A stretch of 64,000 nucleotides of DNA from Caviibacter sp963550915 (lineage in GTDB: Bacteria; Fusobacteriota; Fusobacteriia; Fusobacteriales; Leptotrichiaceae). The notes beneath the pieces are model-generated. The model had not been told where the DNA came from and ran no database searches. It saw only the letters and a list, made by a program, of their open reading frames with translations. Positions 28,267-38,008 of this stretch are shown piece by piece. The position numbers and the translations under genes are program-made. Location: contig CAUVEB010000005.1 in assembly GCA_963550915.1 (NCBI GenBank), positions 1-64,000 on the forward strand, in the 5' to 3' direction. Position 1 is the first letter of the stretch; the number at the start of each line of letters is the position of its first letter.

Positions 28267-29172
28267 TTACCCTAATCTTTGTTTTACATTACTTGCTCTT
28301 TTTAATGCTTGTCCTACATAGTTGATACACAACATTAATACTAATATTAGTAGTGATGCTGGAAGCCATACCCATAATTTAGATGATATAATCTCTGGTT
28401 TTGAAGCGTAGCTTATAAGGGTACCTAATGACGGAGTTGAAATTGGTAGACCATATCCAAGATATGTAAGTCCTGTTTCAATACCTATATTACCTGCAAA
28501 TGTTAGCGTTAAGTCAACTAATATTAGCGAACTTATATTTGGTAATAATTCTTTTACTATTATATTAAAATCACTAGTTCCTAATGTTTTCGAAGCTTGA
28601 ATATAGTCTCTTCTAGCTTCTGATAAGGCTTTTGATCTTATAAGTCTTGCTGTTCCAACCCATGTAAAGGCTGACATTATGAATATAAATTTTGGTACTG
28701 TGTATTTTGGTATCACTGTTACAAAAACTATAATTACCATAGTTCTTGGTAATATGATTATAAAATCAAGTATACGCATAATAAAATTATCTATTTTACC
28801 TGCATAGTATCCTGAAATAAGACCTATTGCAATACCTATAAATTGTGCTATTATTGTAACGCTTAGTCCTATTATAATTGAGTTTCTAGCCCCTATTATA
28901 AGTTGACCTAATATTGAACGTCCACCTGCATCTGCTCCAAGCCAAAATCCTTCTCCAGGTCTTGCAAATTTATCTCTTATTTCAACTCTCATTATCTCTT
29001 CTTTATTTGTTAAAAATGCAGCTATAAATATTATTAATACTAATGCTGTTAATAAATAAAATGAAAATAATGCTACTTTATCTTTTTGAAATTCCCTTTT
29101 TATAACTCTAAATCCTGTTGGAATTTCATGACTTATTTCTTTTTCGTTTGTTACTTCTACTTTATCACTCAT
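28267..29172 (-). CDS. oppC: Oligopeptide ABC transporter permease
   Basis: Inner-membrane permease of 301 residues, OppC/DppC type, with a charged N terminus, one early TM segment, and a C-terminal permease domain with about five more. The EAA loop is seen around ALSEARRDYIQASKTLGTS (about 183-201). It pairs with OppB. It begins 12 bases after oppB ends. Confidence 0.93.
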   Translation of the reverse strand: MSDKVEVTNEKEISHEIPTGFRVIKREFQKDKVALFSFYLLTALVLIIFIAAFLTNKEEIMRVEIRDKFARPGEGFWLGADAGGRSILGQLIIGARNSIIIGLSVTIIAQFIGIAIGLISGYYAGKIDNFIMRILDFIIILPRTMVIIVFVTVIPKYTVPKFIFIMSAFTWVGTARLIRSKALSEARRDYIQASKTLGTSDFNIIVKELLPNISSLILVDLTLTFAGNIGIETGLTYLGYGLPISTPSLGTLISYASKPEIISSKLWVWLPASLLILVLMLCINYVGQALKRASNVKQRLG

Positions 29173-29184
29173 AAAATTCCACCC

Positions 29185-30147
29185 CTATTCTATTCTTATT
29201 CTTGGATCTACTATACTTAATATTATATCTGATAATAAACTACCTAAAAGTGCTAATATCCCAAAAAGTAATGTTAATGATGTTATAACACTATAATCTC
29301 TTGAGCTTATTGAACTTATAAACAGTTGTCCCATACCTGGATATCCGAATATTGTTTCAATAAATATTGAACCTCCTAATAATCCAGTTATAGTGTATCC
29401 TAAAAAGGCTGCAATAGGTAATAAAGAGTTTCTAAATATATGTTTTGTATAAACTTTACCTTCTGGTACTCCTTTACTTCTAGCAGTTTTAACGTAGTCT
29501 TGTTCTTTTGAATCTATAACTTCGTTTCTTAAGTACTGTATAGTTCCTACTGTTGTAAGTAAGGCATATGTTATAGCAGGTAATGCTATATGGTAAAGTC
29601 TATTTATATAATAAGCCATAGTGTTTGGTTCTATACCTAAATCAACTGATCCTGAAGTTGGAAATAATCTTAGTGTATATCCAAATAACCAAAGCATAAG
29701 TATTGATAATACAAATGTAGGTATTGCATAGCTTATATAGTTATATAATATAACTGCTTTATCAAATTTAGAGTCATTATATCTTCCTGCAAATATTCCA
29801 AGTGGTATTGAAATTGAATAAGATAAGATAACACTAAATAATGATAGTATAAATGTGTTATATGCTCTTTGCCCAATTAGAGTTGTTACTCTAAGTCTAT
29901 ATGTATAACTAAGTCCTAAATCTCCTCTAAATAGGTTTTTAACCCATCTTATATATTGAATATACCAAGGATCATATAGTCCTAATTTTCTTCTCATTTC
30001 TTCAATAGCTGCAGGTGAAATCTTAGGATCAATTAATCCTGAAAATGGATCACCAGGCATAAATTTAGCCAAAATAAATATCAGAATACTTAGTATTATT
30101 ACTTGAGGTATCATTACTAAAATTCTTCTAAGTATTGTTTTCCACAT
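29185..30147 (-). CDS. oppB: Oligopeptide ABC transporter permease
   Basis: Inner-membrane permease of about 320 residues. The N-terminal MWKTILRRILVMIPQVIILS and the FxPGDPF-like KFMPGDPFSG loop are typical of OppB/DppB. The EAA loop is near DYVKTARSKGVPEGKVY. ATG 30147 is chosen over 30162 because AGGTGG lies six bases before it; it starts one base after the oppF stop. Confidence 0.92.
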   Translation of the reverse strand: MWKTILRRILVMIPQVIILSILIFILAKFMPGDPFSGLIDPKISPAAIEEMRRKLGLYDPWYIQYIRWVKNLFRGDLGLSYTYRLRVTTLIGQRAYNTFILSLFSVILSYSISIPLGIFAGRYNDSKFDKAVILYNYISYAIPTFVLSILMLWLFGYTLRLFPTSGSVDLGIEPNTMAYYINRLYHIALPAITYALLTTVGTIQYLRNEVIDSKEQDYVKTARSKGVPEGKVYTKHIFRNSLLPIAAFLGYTITGLLGGSIFIETIFGYPGMGQLFISSISSRDYSVITSLTLLFGILALLGSLLSDIILSIVDPRIRIE

Positions 30148-30148
30148 C

Positions 30149-31093
30149 TTATTCCACCTCATCTTTCAATGCAACATAGTGTGTAAAGTTAAAAGAAAGA
30201 GGTTTAAGGTCAAAAACTTTACCATTTTTATCATAGTACTTACTTTCTTTTTCTAAATATTCTTTTTCTACATTAATTCTGTTTATCATATTTTGTTCTC
30301 TTACACTTGGATCAACATCTGGAATTGCTGCAATAAGTCTTTTTGTATATATATGTCTTGCATCTTGATAGATATCATTTTTAAGACCTTTTTCAACAAA
30401 ACGACCCTTATACATTATGTATATTTCATCACACATATGTTTTACAACACCTAAATCATGTGATATGAAAATATAGCTAAGTCCAAATTGTTTTTGTATA
30501 TCTTTCATGTAATTTAGTACTTGTGCTTGCACTGATAAATCAAGTGCTGAAACAGGTTCATCTGCTATAATAAGTTTAGGTTTTGTTGCAACTGATCTTG
30601 CAACTCCTATTCTTTGTCTTTGTCCTCCTGAAAACTCATGTGGGTATTTATAGATATTGTCTTCTGTCATACCAACTATTGATAATAGTTCAATTACTTT
30701 TCTTCTTTCTTCATCAACTGTTAAGTTTTCAAAGTTTCTAAGTGGTTCAGCTATAATATCTAAAACTCTTTTTCTAGGGTTTAATGATGAAGCTGAATCT
30801 TGAAATATCATTTGTATTTCTTTTCTATATTCTGATTTTCTTTTAATTTTATTTAAATTTATCTTTTTGCCTTCATAAATAACTTCACCTTCAGTTATTT
30901 TTTCAAGACCTATTATTGATTTCCCTATTGTTGATTTCCCAGAACCAGACTCTCCAACAAGTCCATATGTTTTACCTGTTTCAATATTCATATTAACACC
31001 ATCTACTGCTAATACATGATCTATAATTCTATTGAAAAATCCACCTCTAATAGGATAATGAACTTTTAAATTCTTAATTTCTAAAAATGGCAT
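30149..31093 (-). CDS. oppF: Oligopeptide ABC transporter ATPase, OppF type
   Basis: Cytoplasmic ATPase of 314 residues. Walker A is GESGSGKST (about 47-55), the Q-loop is MIFQDSASSLNPR, the ABC signature is SGGQRQR, and Walker B is LIIADEP. The C-terminal oligopeptide-transporter extension contains HIYTKRLIAAIPDVDP. The ATG shares one base with the oppD stop (TAATG). Confidence 0.93.
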   Translation of the reverse strand: MPFLEIKNLKVHYPIRGGFFNRIIDHVLAVDGVNMNIETGKTYGLVGESGSGKSTIGKSIIGLEKITEGEVIYEGKKINLNKIKRKSEYRKEIQMIFQDSASSLNPRKRVLDIIAEPLRNFENLTVDEERRKVIELLSIVGMTEDNIYKYPHEFSGGQRQRIGVARSVATKPKLIIADEPVSALDLSVQAQVLNYMKDIQKQFGLSYIFISHDLGVVKHMCDEIYIMYKGRFVEKGLKNDIYQDARHIYTKRLIAAIPDVDPSVREQNMINRINVEKEYLEKESKYYDKNGKVFDLKPLSFNFTHYVALKDEVE

Positions 31094-32091
31094 TATTCAA
31101 TACCCCCTTCAAAGTGAAAATTCTTATAACAAGTACATCTTACATAATGATCTTGTGATACTTCATGTAATGTTGGATTTTCTTCATGTTCTTTTTCATC
31201 TATCCATTTTATTCTTGGAGCGAATCTACAACCATTTCTTGGTAGATTTTTAAGTGATGGCACAGTTCCTTGAATAACATGTAAATGTTCTGTTTCTTTG
31301 TCAAGTTGTGGTATTGAGCTAAGTAGAGATCTTGTATATGGATGCTTCGGATTTAAAAATAGCTCATTTACTGGTGCTATTTCTACTATTTCTCCAGCAT
31401 ACATAACTGCAACTCTATCAGCCATTTCAGATACTACACCTAAATCGTGTGTTATAAGTATTATTCCTGCTTCTATTTCTTCTTTTAATTTTCTTATTAA
31501 ATCTAATATTTGTGCTTGAATAGTAACATCAAGTGCTGTTGTTGGCTCATCACATATTAATACATCTGGTTTACATGATAAAGCAATAGCAATTATTACT
31601 CTTTGACGCATTCCACCTGATAATTCATGTGGGAATCTTCTAACAACTCTTTCTGCGTTTGGTATTCCAACTTGTTTTATAAGCTCTAGCACTTTTTGCT
31701 TACGTTCTTCTTTATTATAATTTGTATGATATATAAGTCCTTCTTCTATTTGTTCTCCTATTCTCATTAGTGGATTTAATGCTGAAAGTGGATCTTGGAA
31801 TATCATACCTATTCTATTCCCTCTAATTTTATTATATTCATTCTCAGCTAAGCCTACTAAATTTTTATTCTGAAAATTTATTTCTCCTTCAATTTTCGTA
31901 TTTATTGGATTGTGTAAGCCAATAATAGATGTAGCAAGTGTACTCTTACCGCATCCTGATTCACCAACAATGGCTAACACTTCATTTTTTCTTAATTCTA
32001 AACTAACGTTGTCTACTGCATTGTAATAAGTATCTTTAATACGAAAACTTGTATTAAGATTGTTTATTTTCAGCAATACTTCACCATCCAA
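31093..32091 (-). CDS. oppD: Oligopeptide ABC transporter ATPase, OppD type
   Basis: First gene of the opp operon. 332 residues with Walker A GESGCGKST, Q-loop MIFQDPLSALNP, signature LSGGMRQR and Walker B VLICDEP. The C-terminal region has HPYTRSLLSSIPQLD and cysteines (NGCRFAPR, VRCTCYK) resembling the C-terminal motif that binds an iron-sulfur cluster in some family members. The start is a TTG at 32091, with AGGGGAG nine bases upstream. About 40 bases separate it from a good promoter. Confidence 0.92.
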   Translation of the reverse strand: MDGEVLLKINNLNTSFRIKDTYYNAVDNVSLELRKNEVLAIVGESGCGKSTLATSIIGLHNPINTKIEGEINFQNKNLVGLAENEYNKIRGNRIGMIFQDPLSALNPLMRIGEQIEEGLIYHTNYNKEERKQKVLELIKQVGIPNAERVVRRFPHELSGGMRQRVIIAIALSCKPDVLICDEPTTALDVTIQAQILDLIRKLKEEIEAGIILITHDLGVVSEMADRVAVMYAGEIVEIAPVNELFLNPKHPYTRSLLSSIPQLDKETEHLHVIQGTVPSLKNLPRNGCRFAPRIKWIDEKEHEENPTLHEVSQDHYVRCTCYKNFHFEGGIE

Positions 32092-32134
32092 ATTATTGCA
32101 CTCCCCTCTACATTTTATTTCTTTAATAAGCTAT

Positions 32135-32163
32135 ATTATACAACTAAATTGCTAAAAAGTAAA
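32135..32163 (-). promoter_or_regulatory. opp operon promoter
   Basis: Minus strand TTTACT (32158-32163), 17-base spacer, perfect TATAAT (32135-32140), about 45 bases before the oppD TTG start. Confidence 0.65.
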
Positions 32164-32204
32164 TGTAAATAGCTTTTTATTTGCCATTTTTATTATTTTA
32201 TTCA

Positions 32205-32248
32205 TTAAAAAACCAAAAAACTAATCATGACTGAAAAGTTTTTTGGCT
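32205..32248 (-). terminator. Terminator of the recR-metK unit
   Basis: Minus-strand 10-bp perfect stem CCAAAAAACT (32237-32246) with AGTTTTTTGG (32213-32222) followed by T6. It sits just after the histidine phosphatase stop and separates it from the opp promoter. Confidence 0.9.
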
Positions 32249-32251
32249 CTT

Positions 32252-33232
32252 TTAACATATATTTTCTATATTTTTACCTTGCTTTATTAAAATCATAACA
32301 GGATTTTCTGTGTTCATATTCCTTATATCTTCATACTTAAAATATGAATAATAAATTTCATAACTATTATCATCAAATATTTTAAATATTAATTTAGCTC
32401 CTACAGGATATTTTTCTATACTAATATCGTTTGGATATACATAATTAACATTAAATTTTTTCATTAAAGTTGATAAGTTTGAATCATGCCCTACTATTAA
32501 AGTTACTTTATTATCATAATTAAAAAGTTCTTCTCCAACTAAATGACAAATATTTACCTTTGAATTATCTATAAATTCATCATTTGCAAATAGTAGATCT
32601 AAAAACTCATCCTTTGCAGTTGTCATTAGCTTTAAGTCAGATATGAAGTTATCACTTTTAAAAATATCATCTTTAGAATATCCCTCGTAATATTGTAATA
32701 AAAATGAGTCACATATATCTGTTGCTCTTCTTATGGCACCATTTACTACTAAAAATCCATCATCTTCAACTAAAATATTAGTTTTATCAGAGCTTATACT
32801 ACCTTTTTCTAGAGATAATATTTCTTCCATTTTATCGTAAACAGGCTTTAATCTTTTATCAACTTTCTCTGTCATTTCATTTGTGTATATGTTTTTGTTT
32901 TTTACTAAAAAATTAAATCTATCATCAAACTTATTAAAATCTTGATGTTTCATATTTATTTTACTATTTTTATACGGGATTATAGCCTGGGCTAAAATTT
33001 TTGCAGTTAAATATGTTCTTCTCATTGAATTTGAGATAAATAAAACATTTTCTTCATCATGAATATTTAACATTTTCTTTAATTTTTTACCAAATAAATA
33101 CTCAAAAAGTTCACCTTTATCTGTCAAATCCCCGAGCTTATATTCATATAACCAATTACTAATATCACTATTATTTGTTAATGGATACCTAAGTCCATGT
33201 CTACTAAATATTAATATTTTCTTTACTTGCAT
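32252..33232 (-). CDS. Histidine-type (acid) phosphatase, no signal peptide
   Basis: Branch-2 histidine phosphatase of 326 residues. The active-site RHGLRYP lies near the N terminus (about residues 11-17) and the proton-donor pair is in VGHDSNLSTL (about 248-257). Relatives such as AppA and Agp are exported phytases or glucose-1-phosphatases. This one starts MQVKKILIFSRHG with no signal peptide or membrane segment, so it should act in the cytoplasm. Its ATG overlaps the stop of the peptide-binding lipoprotein gene. Substrate is unknown. The 326-residue length is short for the family. Confidence 0.78.
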   Translation of the reverse strand: MQVKKILIFSRHGLRYPLTNNSDISNWLYEYKLGDLTDKGELFEYLFGKKLKKMLNIHDEENVLFISNSMRRTYLTAKILAQAIIPYKNSKINMKHQDFNKFDDRFNFLVKNKNIYTNEMTEKVDKRLKPVYDKMEEILSLEKGSISSDKTNILVEDDGFLVVNGAIRRATDICDSFLLQYYEGYSKDDIFKSDNFISDLKLMTTAKDEFLDLLFANDEFIDNSKVNICHLVGEELFNYDNKVTLIVGHDSNLSTLMKKFNVNYVYPNDISIEKYPVGAKLIFKIFDDNSYEIYYSYFKYEDIRNMNTENPVMILIKQGKNIENIC

Positions 33233-34749
33233 TAATTTTCCTTTTCGATTTTAGATACATCCATTCTAGTTGAAATAGGATGCACTACTATATTTTTTAA
33301 ATTTTTTCTAACATACCAATTTTCTGTTGAGAAATAAAGTGGTGCTATTACAATATCATCTATTAATATTTTTTCAGCTTCGTTCATTAATTCATATCTT
33401 TTTGTATTATTTGTTTCTTTTGATATTTTTTCTAATAAATCTTCATATTCTTTCTTTCTCCAAACATCATAAGTGTCTTTTTGAGGCTTATTCCATCTAT
33501 CAAGTATTGATATAGGATCATCAAACTTAGGACTGTATGTATTTAAAACCATGTCAAACTCGCCTTGTCTTGTAAGGGCAAGTCTTTCTTTAAAAGTTAC
33601 AATTGTTATTTGAACATCAAGATTTAATTTTTTTCTTAGTTCCTCTTGAATAAAACTTGCTTCTTTAATTTCAGGTGTTGAGTTTGATGCAAGAAGTCTT
33701 ATAGTCTTACCACTTAGTATGTTATTTTCTTTATTGTCAATAAAGTAGTCTTTATCATCATATTTTTCTCTATATTTTGCAAACACTGGAGAAATAACAG
33801 ATTTAGCAACTTTTGAACCGTCAAGCTTAATATCTAAAACATATTTATTTCTATCAATAGCTTCATTTATCGCTTGTCTAACTTCTTTATTTTTTAGTAA
33901 TTCATTTTTTAAATTAAAATCAATATACCATACTCTACCATTTTGAAATCTTATTAATTCTTTGTTTTGAATTTTTGTTTCAAGATCAAAAGGCTCAACT
34001 CTTGTTATGTCAATCTCATTATTTTTTATTAAATTTTCTATAACATCAAATTTATTTACCATAATATATTTTATTTTATCAATTGATACATTATTTTTGT
34101 CCCAGTAATATTTGTTTTTCTTTAGTACTATTTTTGCATCATTCATTTCATCAATTACAAATGCACCACTATATACTGTTTTTTTAAAGTCTGATATTTC
34201 ACTATCCATACCATTTTTTACAGGAAATGAAATAGGCATTGTAATTATATATTTAAAATATGGTGTTGGTTTTTCAAGCGTTATAACTATCTTACCATTA
34301 ACGCTTTTTACACCTAATTCACTTTCACTTACTTCACCCTTATTATATTTTTTAGCATTTTTTATTGGAAATAAAAGCTCTGCATATCTTGCAGCAGTTT
34401 TTTTATTAAGTGCCCTTCTAATACCAAATACAATATCATCTTCTGTTAAATCTGTACCGTCAGACCATTTAAGACCTTTTTTTAATTTAAACTCTAGTAC
34501 ATTATTCTTTTCTTTAAAAGATGAAGCTAAACCTAATTCATATTCACCCTTACTATTTAATCTTAAAAGCCCTTCATTAATTGTAGAAAGTACTTGCACT
34601 GATATCATTTCAGAAAATTGATGTGGATCTATTGTTGTTGGTCTATCAACCAGATTATATACTATAGTATTATCAGGTTTACCGTTGCAACTGATAAGAA
34701 AAGTGCTTATAAACACTAAAATTAAAAATATAATTTTTTTTCTATACAT
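33232..34749 (-). CDS. Orphan peptide/nickel-type substrate-binding lipoprotein
   Basis: Family 5 solute-binding protein of 505 residues with a lipobox LISC (Cys about residue 21). Typical features are LKKGLKWSDGTDLTEDDIVFG (about 98-118) and KEVRQAINEAIDRNKY (about 283-298). There is no permease or ATPase gene beside it, so it may feed the opp system located about 1 kb away or a transporter elsewhere. Its ATG overlaps the end of metK, and its end overlaps the phosphatase gene. Confidence 0.88.
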   Translation of the reverse strand: MYRKKIIFLILVFISTFLISCNGKPDNTIVYNLVDRPTTIDPHQFSEMISVQVLSTINEGLLRLNSKGEYELGLASSFKEKNNVLEFKLKKGLKWSDGTDLTEDDIVFGIRRALNKKTAARYAELLFPIKNAKKYNKGEVSESELGVKSVNGKIVITLEKPTPYFKYIITMPISFPVKNGMDSEISDFKKTVYSGAFVIDEMNDAKIVLKKNKYYWDKNNVSIDKIKYIMVNKFDVIENLIKNNEIDITRVEPFDLETKIQNKELIRFQNGRVWYIDFNLKNELLKNKEVRQAINEAIDRNKYVLDIKLDGSKVAKSVISPVFAKYREKYDDKDYFIDNKENNILSGKTIRLLASNSTPEIKEASFIQEELRKKLNLDVQITIVTFKERLALTRQGEFDMVLNTYSPKFDDPISILDRWNKPQKDTYDVWRKKEYEDLLEKISKETNNTKRYELMNEAEKILIDDIVIAPLYFSTENWYVRKNLKNIVVHPISTRMDVSKIEKEN

Positions 34750-35893
34750 TTAACATCCTTTTTAATTCTTCTACCTTATCTAACTGTTCCCAAGGAAGTT
34801 CTATATCTTCTCTACCAATATGTCCTAGTGCTGCTAAATCTCTATATCTAAAGTTTGGTTTTCTAAGATTTAATGTTTTTTCTATTCCTTTTGGCGATAA
34901 ATCAAATAATTTAGTTATTGCGTTTATTATTTTTTCGTTTTCTATATTTGATGTGCCAAAAGTATCTACTTTTATTGAAGTTGGCACATTAACTCCAATT
35001 GCATATGAAAGTTGTATCTCACATTTTCTAGCAATTTTACTTGCCACTATATTTTTTGCAATATATCTTGCCATGTATGCTGCTGATCTATCAACTTTTG
35101 AGCTATCTTTTCCTGAAAATGCTCCTCCACCATGTCTAAAATATCCACCATAAGTATCAACTATTATTTTTCTTCCAGTAAGTCCTGTATCCCCATGAGG
35201 TCCACCTATTACAAATCTACCTGTTGGATTTATATAGATATTTTTAACCTTGTCTAAGTTATATCCATATTTTTCAAGTGTTGGTTTTAATACTAATTCT
35301 TTTAATTCTTCTTTTATTTCAGATAACTCTTTATCTTCACTATGTTGAACTGATAAAACTAATGAATCTATTCCAACTATCTTATCATTTTCATATTCAA
35401 GAGTAACCTGAGATTTTGCATCAGGTCTAGCCCATGAAAGTGTCTTGTTTCTTGTAAGAGTTGTAAGTTTAATTATTATCTCACGAGCAAGAGTTATTGC
35501 AAGTGGCATATAATTTGGAGTTTCATCAACTGCTCCACCAAACATTATACCTTGATCTCCAGCTCCACCTGTATCAACACCCATTGCTATATCAGGTGAT
35601 TGTGAATGGATAGTATTAATAATTCCACAGTCATAGTCAAAACCAAGACCTGGTATATATCCTATTTCTTTTATTAAATCTCTAATTGTTTTTTGTATGT
35701 CAACATAAGTTTTAGTTGTTATTTCACCACCAACTAGTATTAATCCTGTTGTTGCAAAAGTTTCACAAGCAATTCTTGAATTTTCATCTTCTTTTAAACA
35801 TTCATCTAAAATTGCATCAGAAATTTGATCACAAATTTTATCAGGATGCCCTGGAGATACAAACTCAGAAGTAAAATATACCTTACTCATCAT
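34742..35893 (-). CDS. metK: S-adenosylmethionine synthase
   Basis: Makes SAM from methionine and ATP. Signatures in 383 residues are GHPDKICDQISDAILD (about 16-31), GGAGDQGIMFG (about 118-128) and the P-loop-like GGPHGDTGLTGRKI (about 236-249). Two adjacent ATGs (35893 and 35890) are possible, both after AGGTGAT; they differ by one residue. The start overlaps the recR stop. Confidence 0.97.
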   Translation of the reverse strand: MMSKVYFTSEFVSPGHPDKICDQISDAILDECLKEDENSRIACETFATTGLILVGGEITTKTYVDIQKTIRDLIKEIGYIPGLGFDYDCGIINTIHSQSPDIAMGVDTGGAGDQGIMFGGAVDETPNYMPLAITLAREIIIKLTTLTRNKTLSWARPDAKSQVTLEYENDKIVGIDSLVLSVQHSEDKELSEIKEELKELVLKPTLEKYGYNLDKVKNIYINPTGRFVIGGPHGDTGLTGRKIIVDTYGGYFRHGGGAFSGKDSSKVDRSAAYMARYIAKNIVASKIARKCEIQLSYAIGVNVPTSIKVDTFGTSNIENEKIINAITKLFDLSPKGIEKTLNLRKPNFRYRDLAALGHIGREDIELPWEQLDKVEELKRMLNV

Positions 35894-36485
35894 ATATCAC
35901 CTGTCTTCCTTCTAATGATTTCATTAAAGTCATCATATCAGTGTATTCAATATTACCACCCATAGGTATTCCACTTGCTATACGACTTATTTTTATGTCT
36001 TTTTCTTTTATTATTTTACTAAGGTAAAGTATAGTTGTTTCTCCCTCTAAGTCAGGATTTAATGCAAGTATAACTTCTTCAACTTTGTTTTTGCTGTCAT
36101 CTAATCTTTTTATAAGGCTTGATATGTTAAGATCGTTTATTCCAACGCCATTTAGCGGATCTATCTTACCACCAAGTACATGGTATAAGCCATCATAACC
36201 CCCAGCATTTTCAAAAGCTAGTACATCTCTTGTATTTTCAACTACACATATTATTTTTCTATTTTTTTTGTCATTTAAACATATATCACAAATATCATTT
36301 TGTGTTAAATTATGACATATATTACAAGGTTTTATACTCTCGTACGCACTTATTATTGTGTTTGCTAAGTGCATTACTTGTTCTTCGTCTTTTTCTAGTA
36401 AATCAAAAGCTATTCTAATAGCACTTTTCTTACCTATACCTTGTAAATTAGAAAATACTTTTATAAGTTCATTTAATTTTTCCAT
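35883..36485 (-). CDS. recR: Recombination protein RecR
   Basis: Recombinational DNA repair protein that works with RecF/RecO. 200 residues with an N-terminal HhH region (LQGIGKKSAIRIAFDLL), a four-Cys zinc finger (CNICHNLTQNDICDIC, about 57-72) and a TOPRIM domain (VVENTRDVLAFE, then LNPDLEGE). No clear SD precedes the ATG. A hairpin terminator of pyk ends ten bases upstream, so expression may depend on readthrough. An open frame of 17 codons (from about 36513, MKEFNLSFF...) overlaps the start; its reality is doubtful. Confidence 0.95.
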   Translation of the reverse strand: MEKLNELIKVFSNLQGIGKKSAIRIAFDLLEKDEEQVMHLANTIISAYESIKPCNICHNLTQNDICDICLNDKKNRKIICVVENTRDVLAFENAGGYDGLYHVLGGKIDPLNGVGINDLNISSLIKRLDDSKNKVEEVILALNPDLEGETTILYLSKIIKEKDIKISRIASGIPMGGNIEYTDMMTLMKSLEGRQVIYDE

Positions 36486-36495
36486 ATTTTTTGTA

Positions 36496-36527
36496 AAAAA
36501 ATGAAAGATTAAACTCTTTCATTTTTT
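36496..36527. terminator. Terminator between pyk and recR
   Basis: Perfect 13-bp stem AAAAAATGAAAGA (36496-36508) with TCTTTCATTTTTT (36515-36527) and a six-base loop, 21 bases after the pyk stop. The U-rich arm doubles as the tract. Confidence 0.8.
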
Positions 36528-36547
36528 CATATCCTTTATATATTTTA

Positions 36548-37993
36548 TTATTCACCAATTCTAGCAATCTTTAATGTATTTGTTGTTCCAGTTTCAGCTA
36601 TTCCTGTTACTAATACAACTAAATCCCCTTTTTTGATTCCTGTATAGTTTTCATCTTCAGTTGTTGTTGAATGACTACTTGCTATTTCTAATGCTCTCTT
36701 AAAGAAGTCTTCTGTCTTATCTAAGTCTTTTGTTAATACTCCTCTAACTCCTCTTACTATCGCTAATTGTCTTGCAGTTTGTTCATTGTCTGTAAGAGCT
36801 ATTATTGGCATAGTTGGATTATATTTTCTAAGCATTTTTGCTGCTCTTCCTGTTTTTGTCCAACAAATGATAAGTTTTGCATCAAGCGATAATGCTGAGT
36901 GAACTGCACTCTTACTTATTGCTTCTGTAACTGTCATTGTTTGTGGTTCATATGTTCTTTTTGTAACTCCGTATTGGTCTGTTACTGCTGAAATAGTAGC
37001 CATTGTTCTTACTGTTTCAACTGGATATTTTCCGTTTGCAGATTCTCCAGATAGCATTACTGCATCTGTTCCGTCTAATATTGCGTTAGCAACGTCCCCA
37101 GCTTCTGCTCTTGTTGGTCTTGGGTTTTTTTGCATTGAATCTAACATTTGTGTTGCAGTTATAACAGGTTTTCCTGCTTCATTACATTTTCTTATCATCA
37201 TTTTTTGCATGAATGGAACTTGTTCTACTGGTATTTCAACACCTAAGTCTCCTCTTGCAACCATAATTCCATCTGATAATTCTAAGATTTCATCAAAATT
37301 GTCGATTCCTTCTTGATTTTCAATTTTTGAAATTATTTTGATATTTTCTCCACCATTTTCATCTAATACAGTTCTAACTGCTGCAACGTCTGATGCTTTT
37401 CTTATAAATGATGCTGCAATGTAGTCAAGTCCTTCTCTACAAGCAAATTTTAAATCTTCTATATCTTTTTGTGCTAATGCAGGTAATGCAACTGATACTC
37501 CTGGTAAATTAACACCTTTCTTTTGTCCTAAAGTTCCACTGTTTTTTACAGTACAGAAGATTTCTTCACCTTTGATTTCATCAACTAAAAGTCCGATTAA
37601 ACCATCATCAAGTAAGATAGTATCTCCTTTTTTAAGGTCATTTGTCATATCTTTGTATGAAACAGATATTTTTTTGTTATCTCCTAAGTATGAATAGTCT
37701 GTTGTAACTATCATCTTATCTCCTTCAGATAAGTCATACTTAACGTCTCCGTCTCTAAATGAACCAGTTCTAATTTCAGGTCCTTTTGTATCTAGCAAAA
37801 TAGCAACGTGTTTTCCAGTTTCCTTGCTTATTTCTCTAATTGTTTTAATTCTTGCACCGTGTTCTTCAAAATCTCCGTGTGAAAAATTTAATCTCATTAC
37901 GTTCATACCATTTAAAACTAATTGTTTTAAAACTTCTGGTTTTTCACTTTTAGGTCCTATAGTACAAACAACTTTTGTCATTTTGATTTTCAT
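36548..37993 (-). CDS. pyk: Pyruvate kinase
   Basis: Last step of glycolysis, PEP to pyruvate with ATP formation. 481 residues. Visible features are TIGPKSEKPE (12-21), MRLNFSHGD (about 33-41), the active-site SKIENQEGIDNFDEIL (about 222-237), MVARGDLGVEIP, and ITATQMLDSM. The C-terminal ~130 residues are the allosteric domain. No extra PEP-utilising domain is present. It follows pfkA by 15 bases and is cotranscribed with it. Confidence 0.97.
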   Translation of the reverse strand: MKIKMTKVVCTIGPKSEKPEVLKQLVLNGMNVMRLNFSHGDFEEHGARIKTIREISKETGKHVAILLDTKGPEIRTGSFRDGDVKYDLSEGDKMIVTTDYSYLGDNKKISVSYKDMTNDLKKGDTILLDDGLIGLLVDEIKGEEIFCTVKNSGTLGQKKGVNLPGVSVALPALAQKDIEDLKFACREGLDYIAASFIRKASDVAAVRTVLDENGGENIKIISKIENQEGIDNFDEILELSDGIMVARGDLGVEIPVEQVPFMQKMMIRKCNEAGKPVITATQMLDSMQKNPRPTRAEAGDVANAILDGTDAVMLSGESANGKYPVETVRTMATISAVTDQYGVTKRTYEPQTMTVTEAISKSAVHSALSLDAKLIICWTKTGRAAKMLRKYNPTMPIIALTDNEQTARQLAIVRGVRGVLTKDLDKTEDFFKRALEIASSHSTTTEDENYTGIKKGDLVVLVTGIAETGTTNTLKIARIGE

Positions 37994-38008
37994 TTAATTT
38001 CCTCCTAA

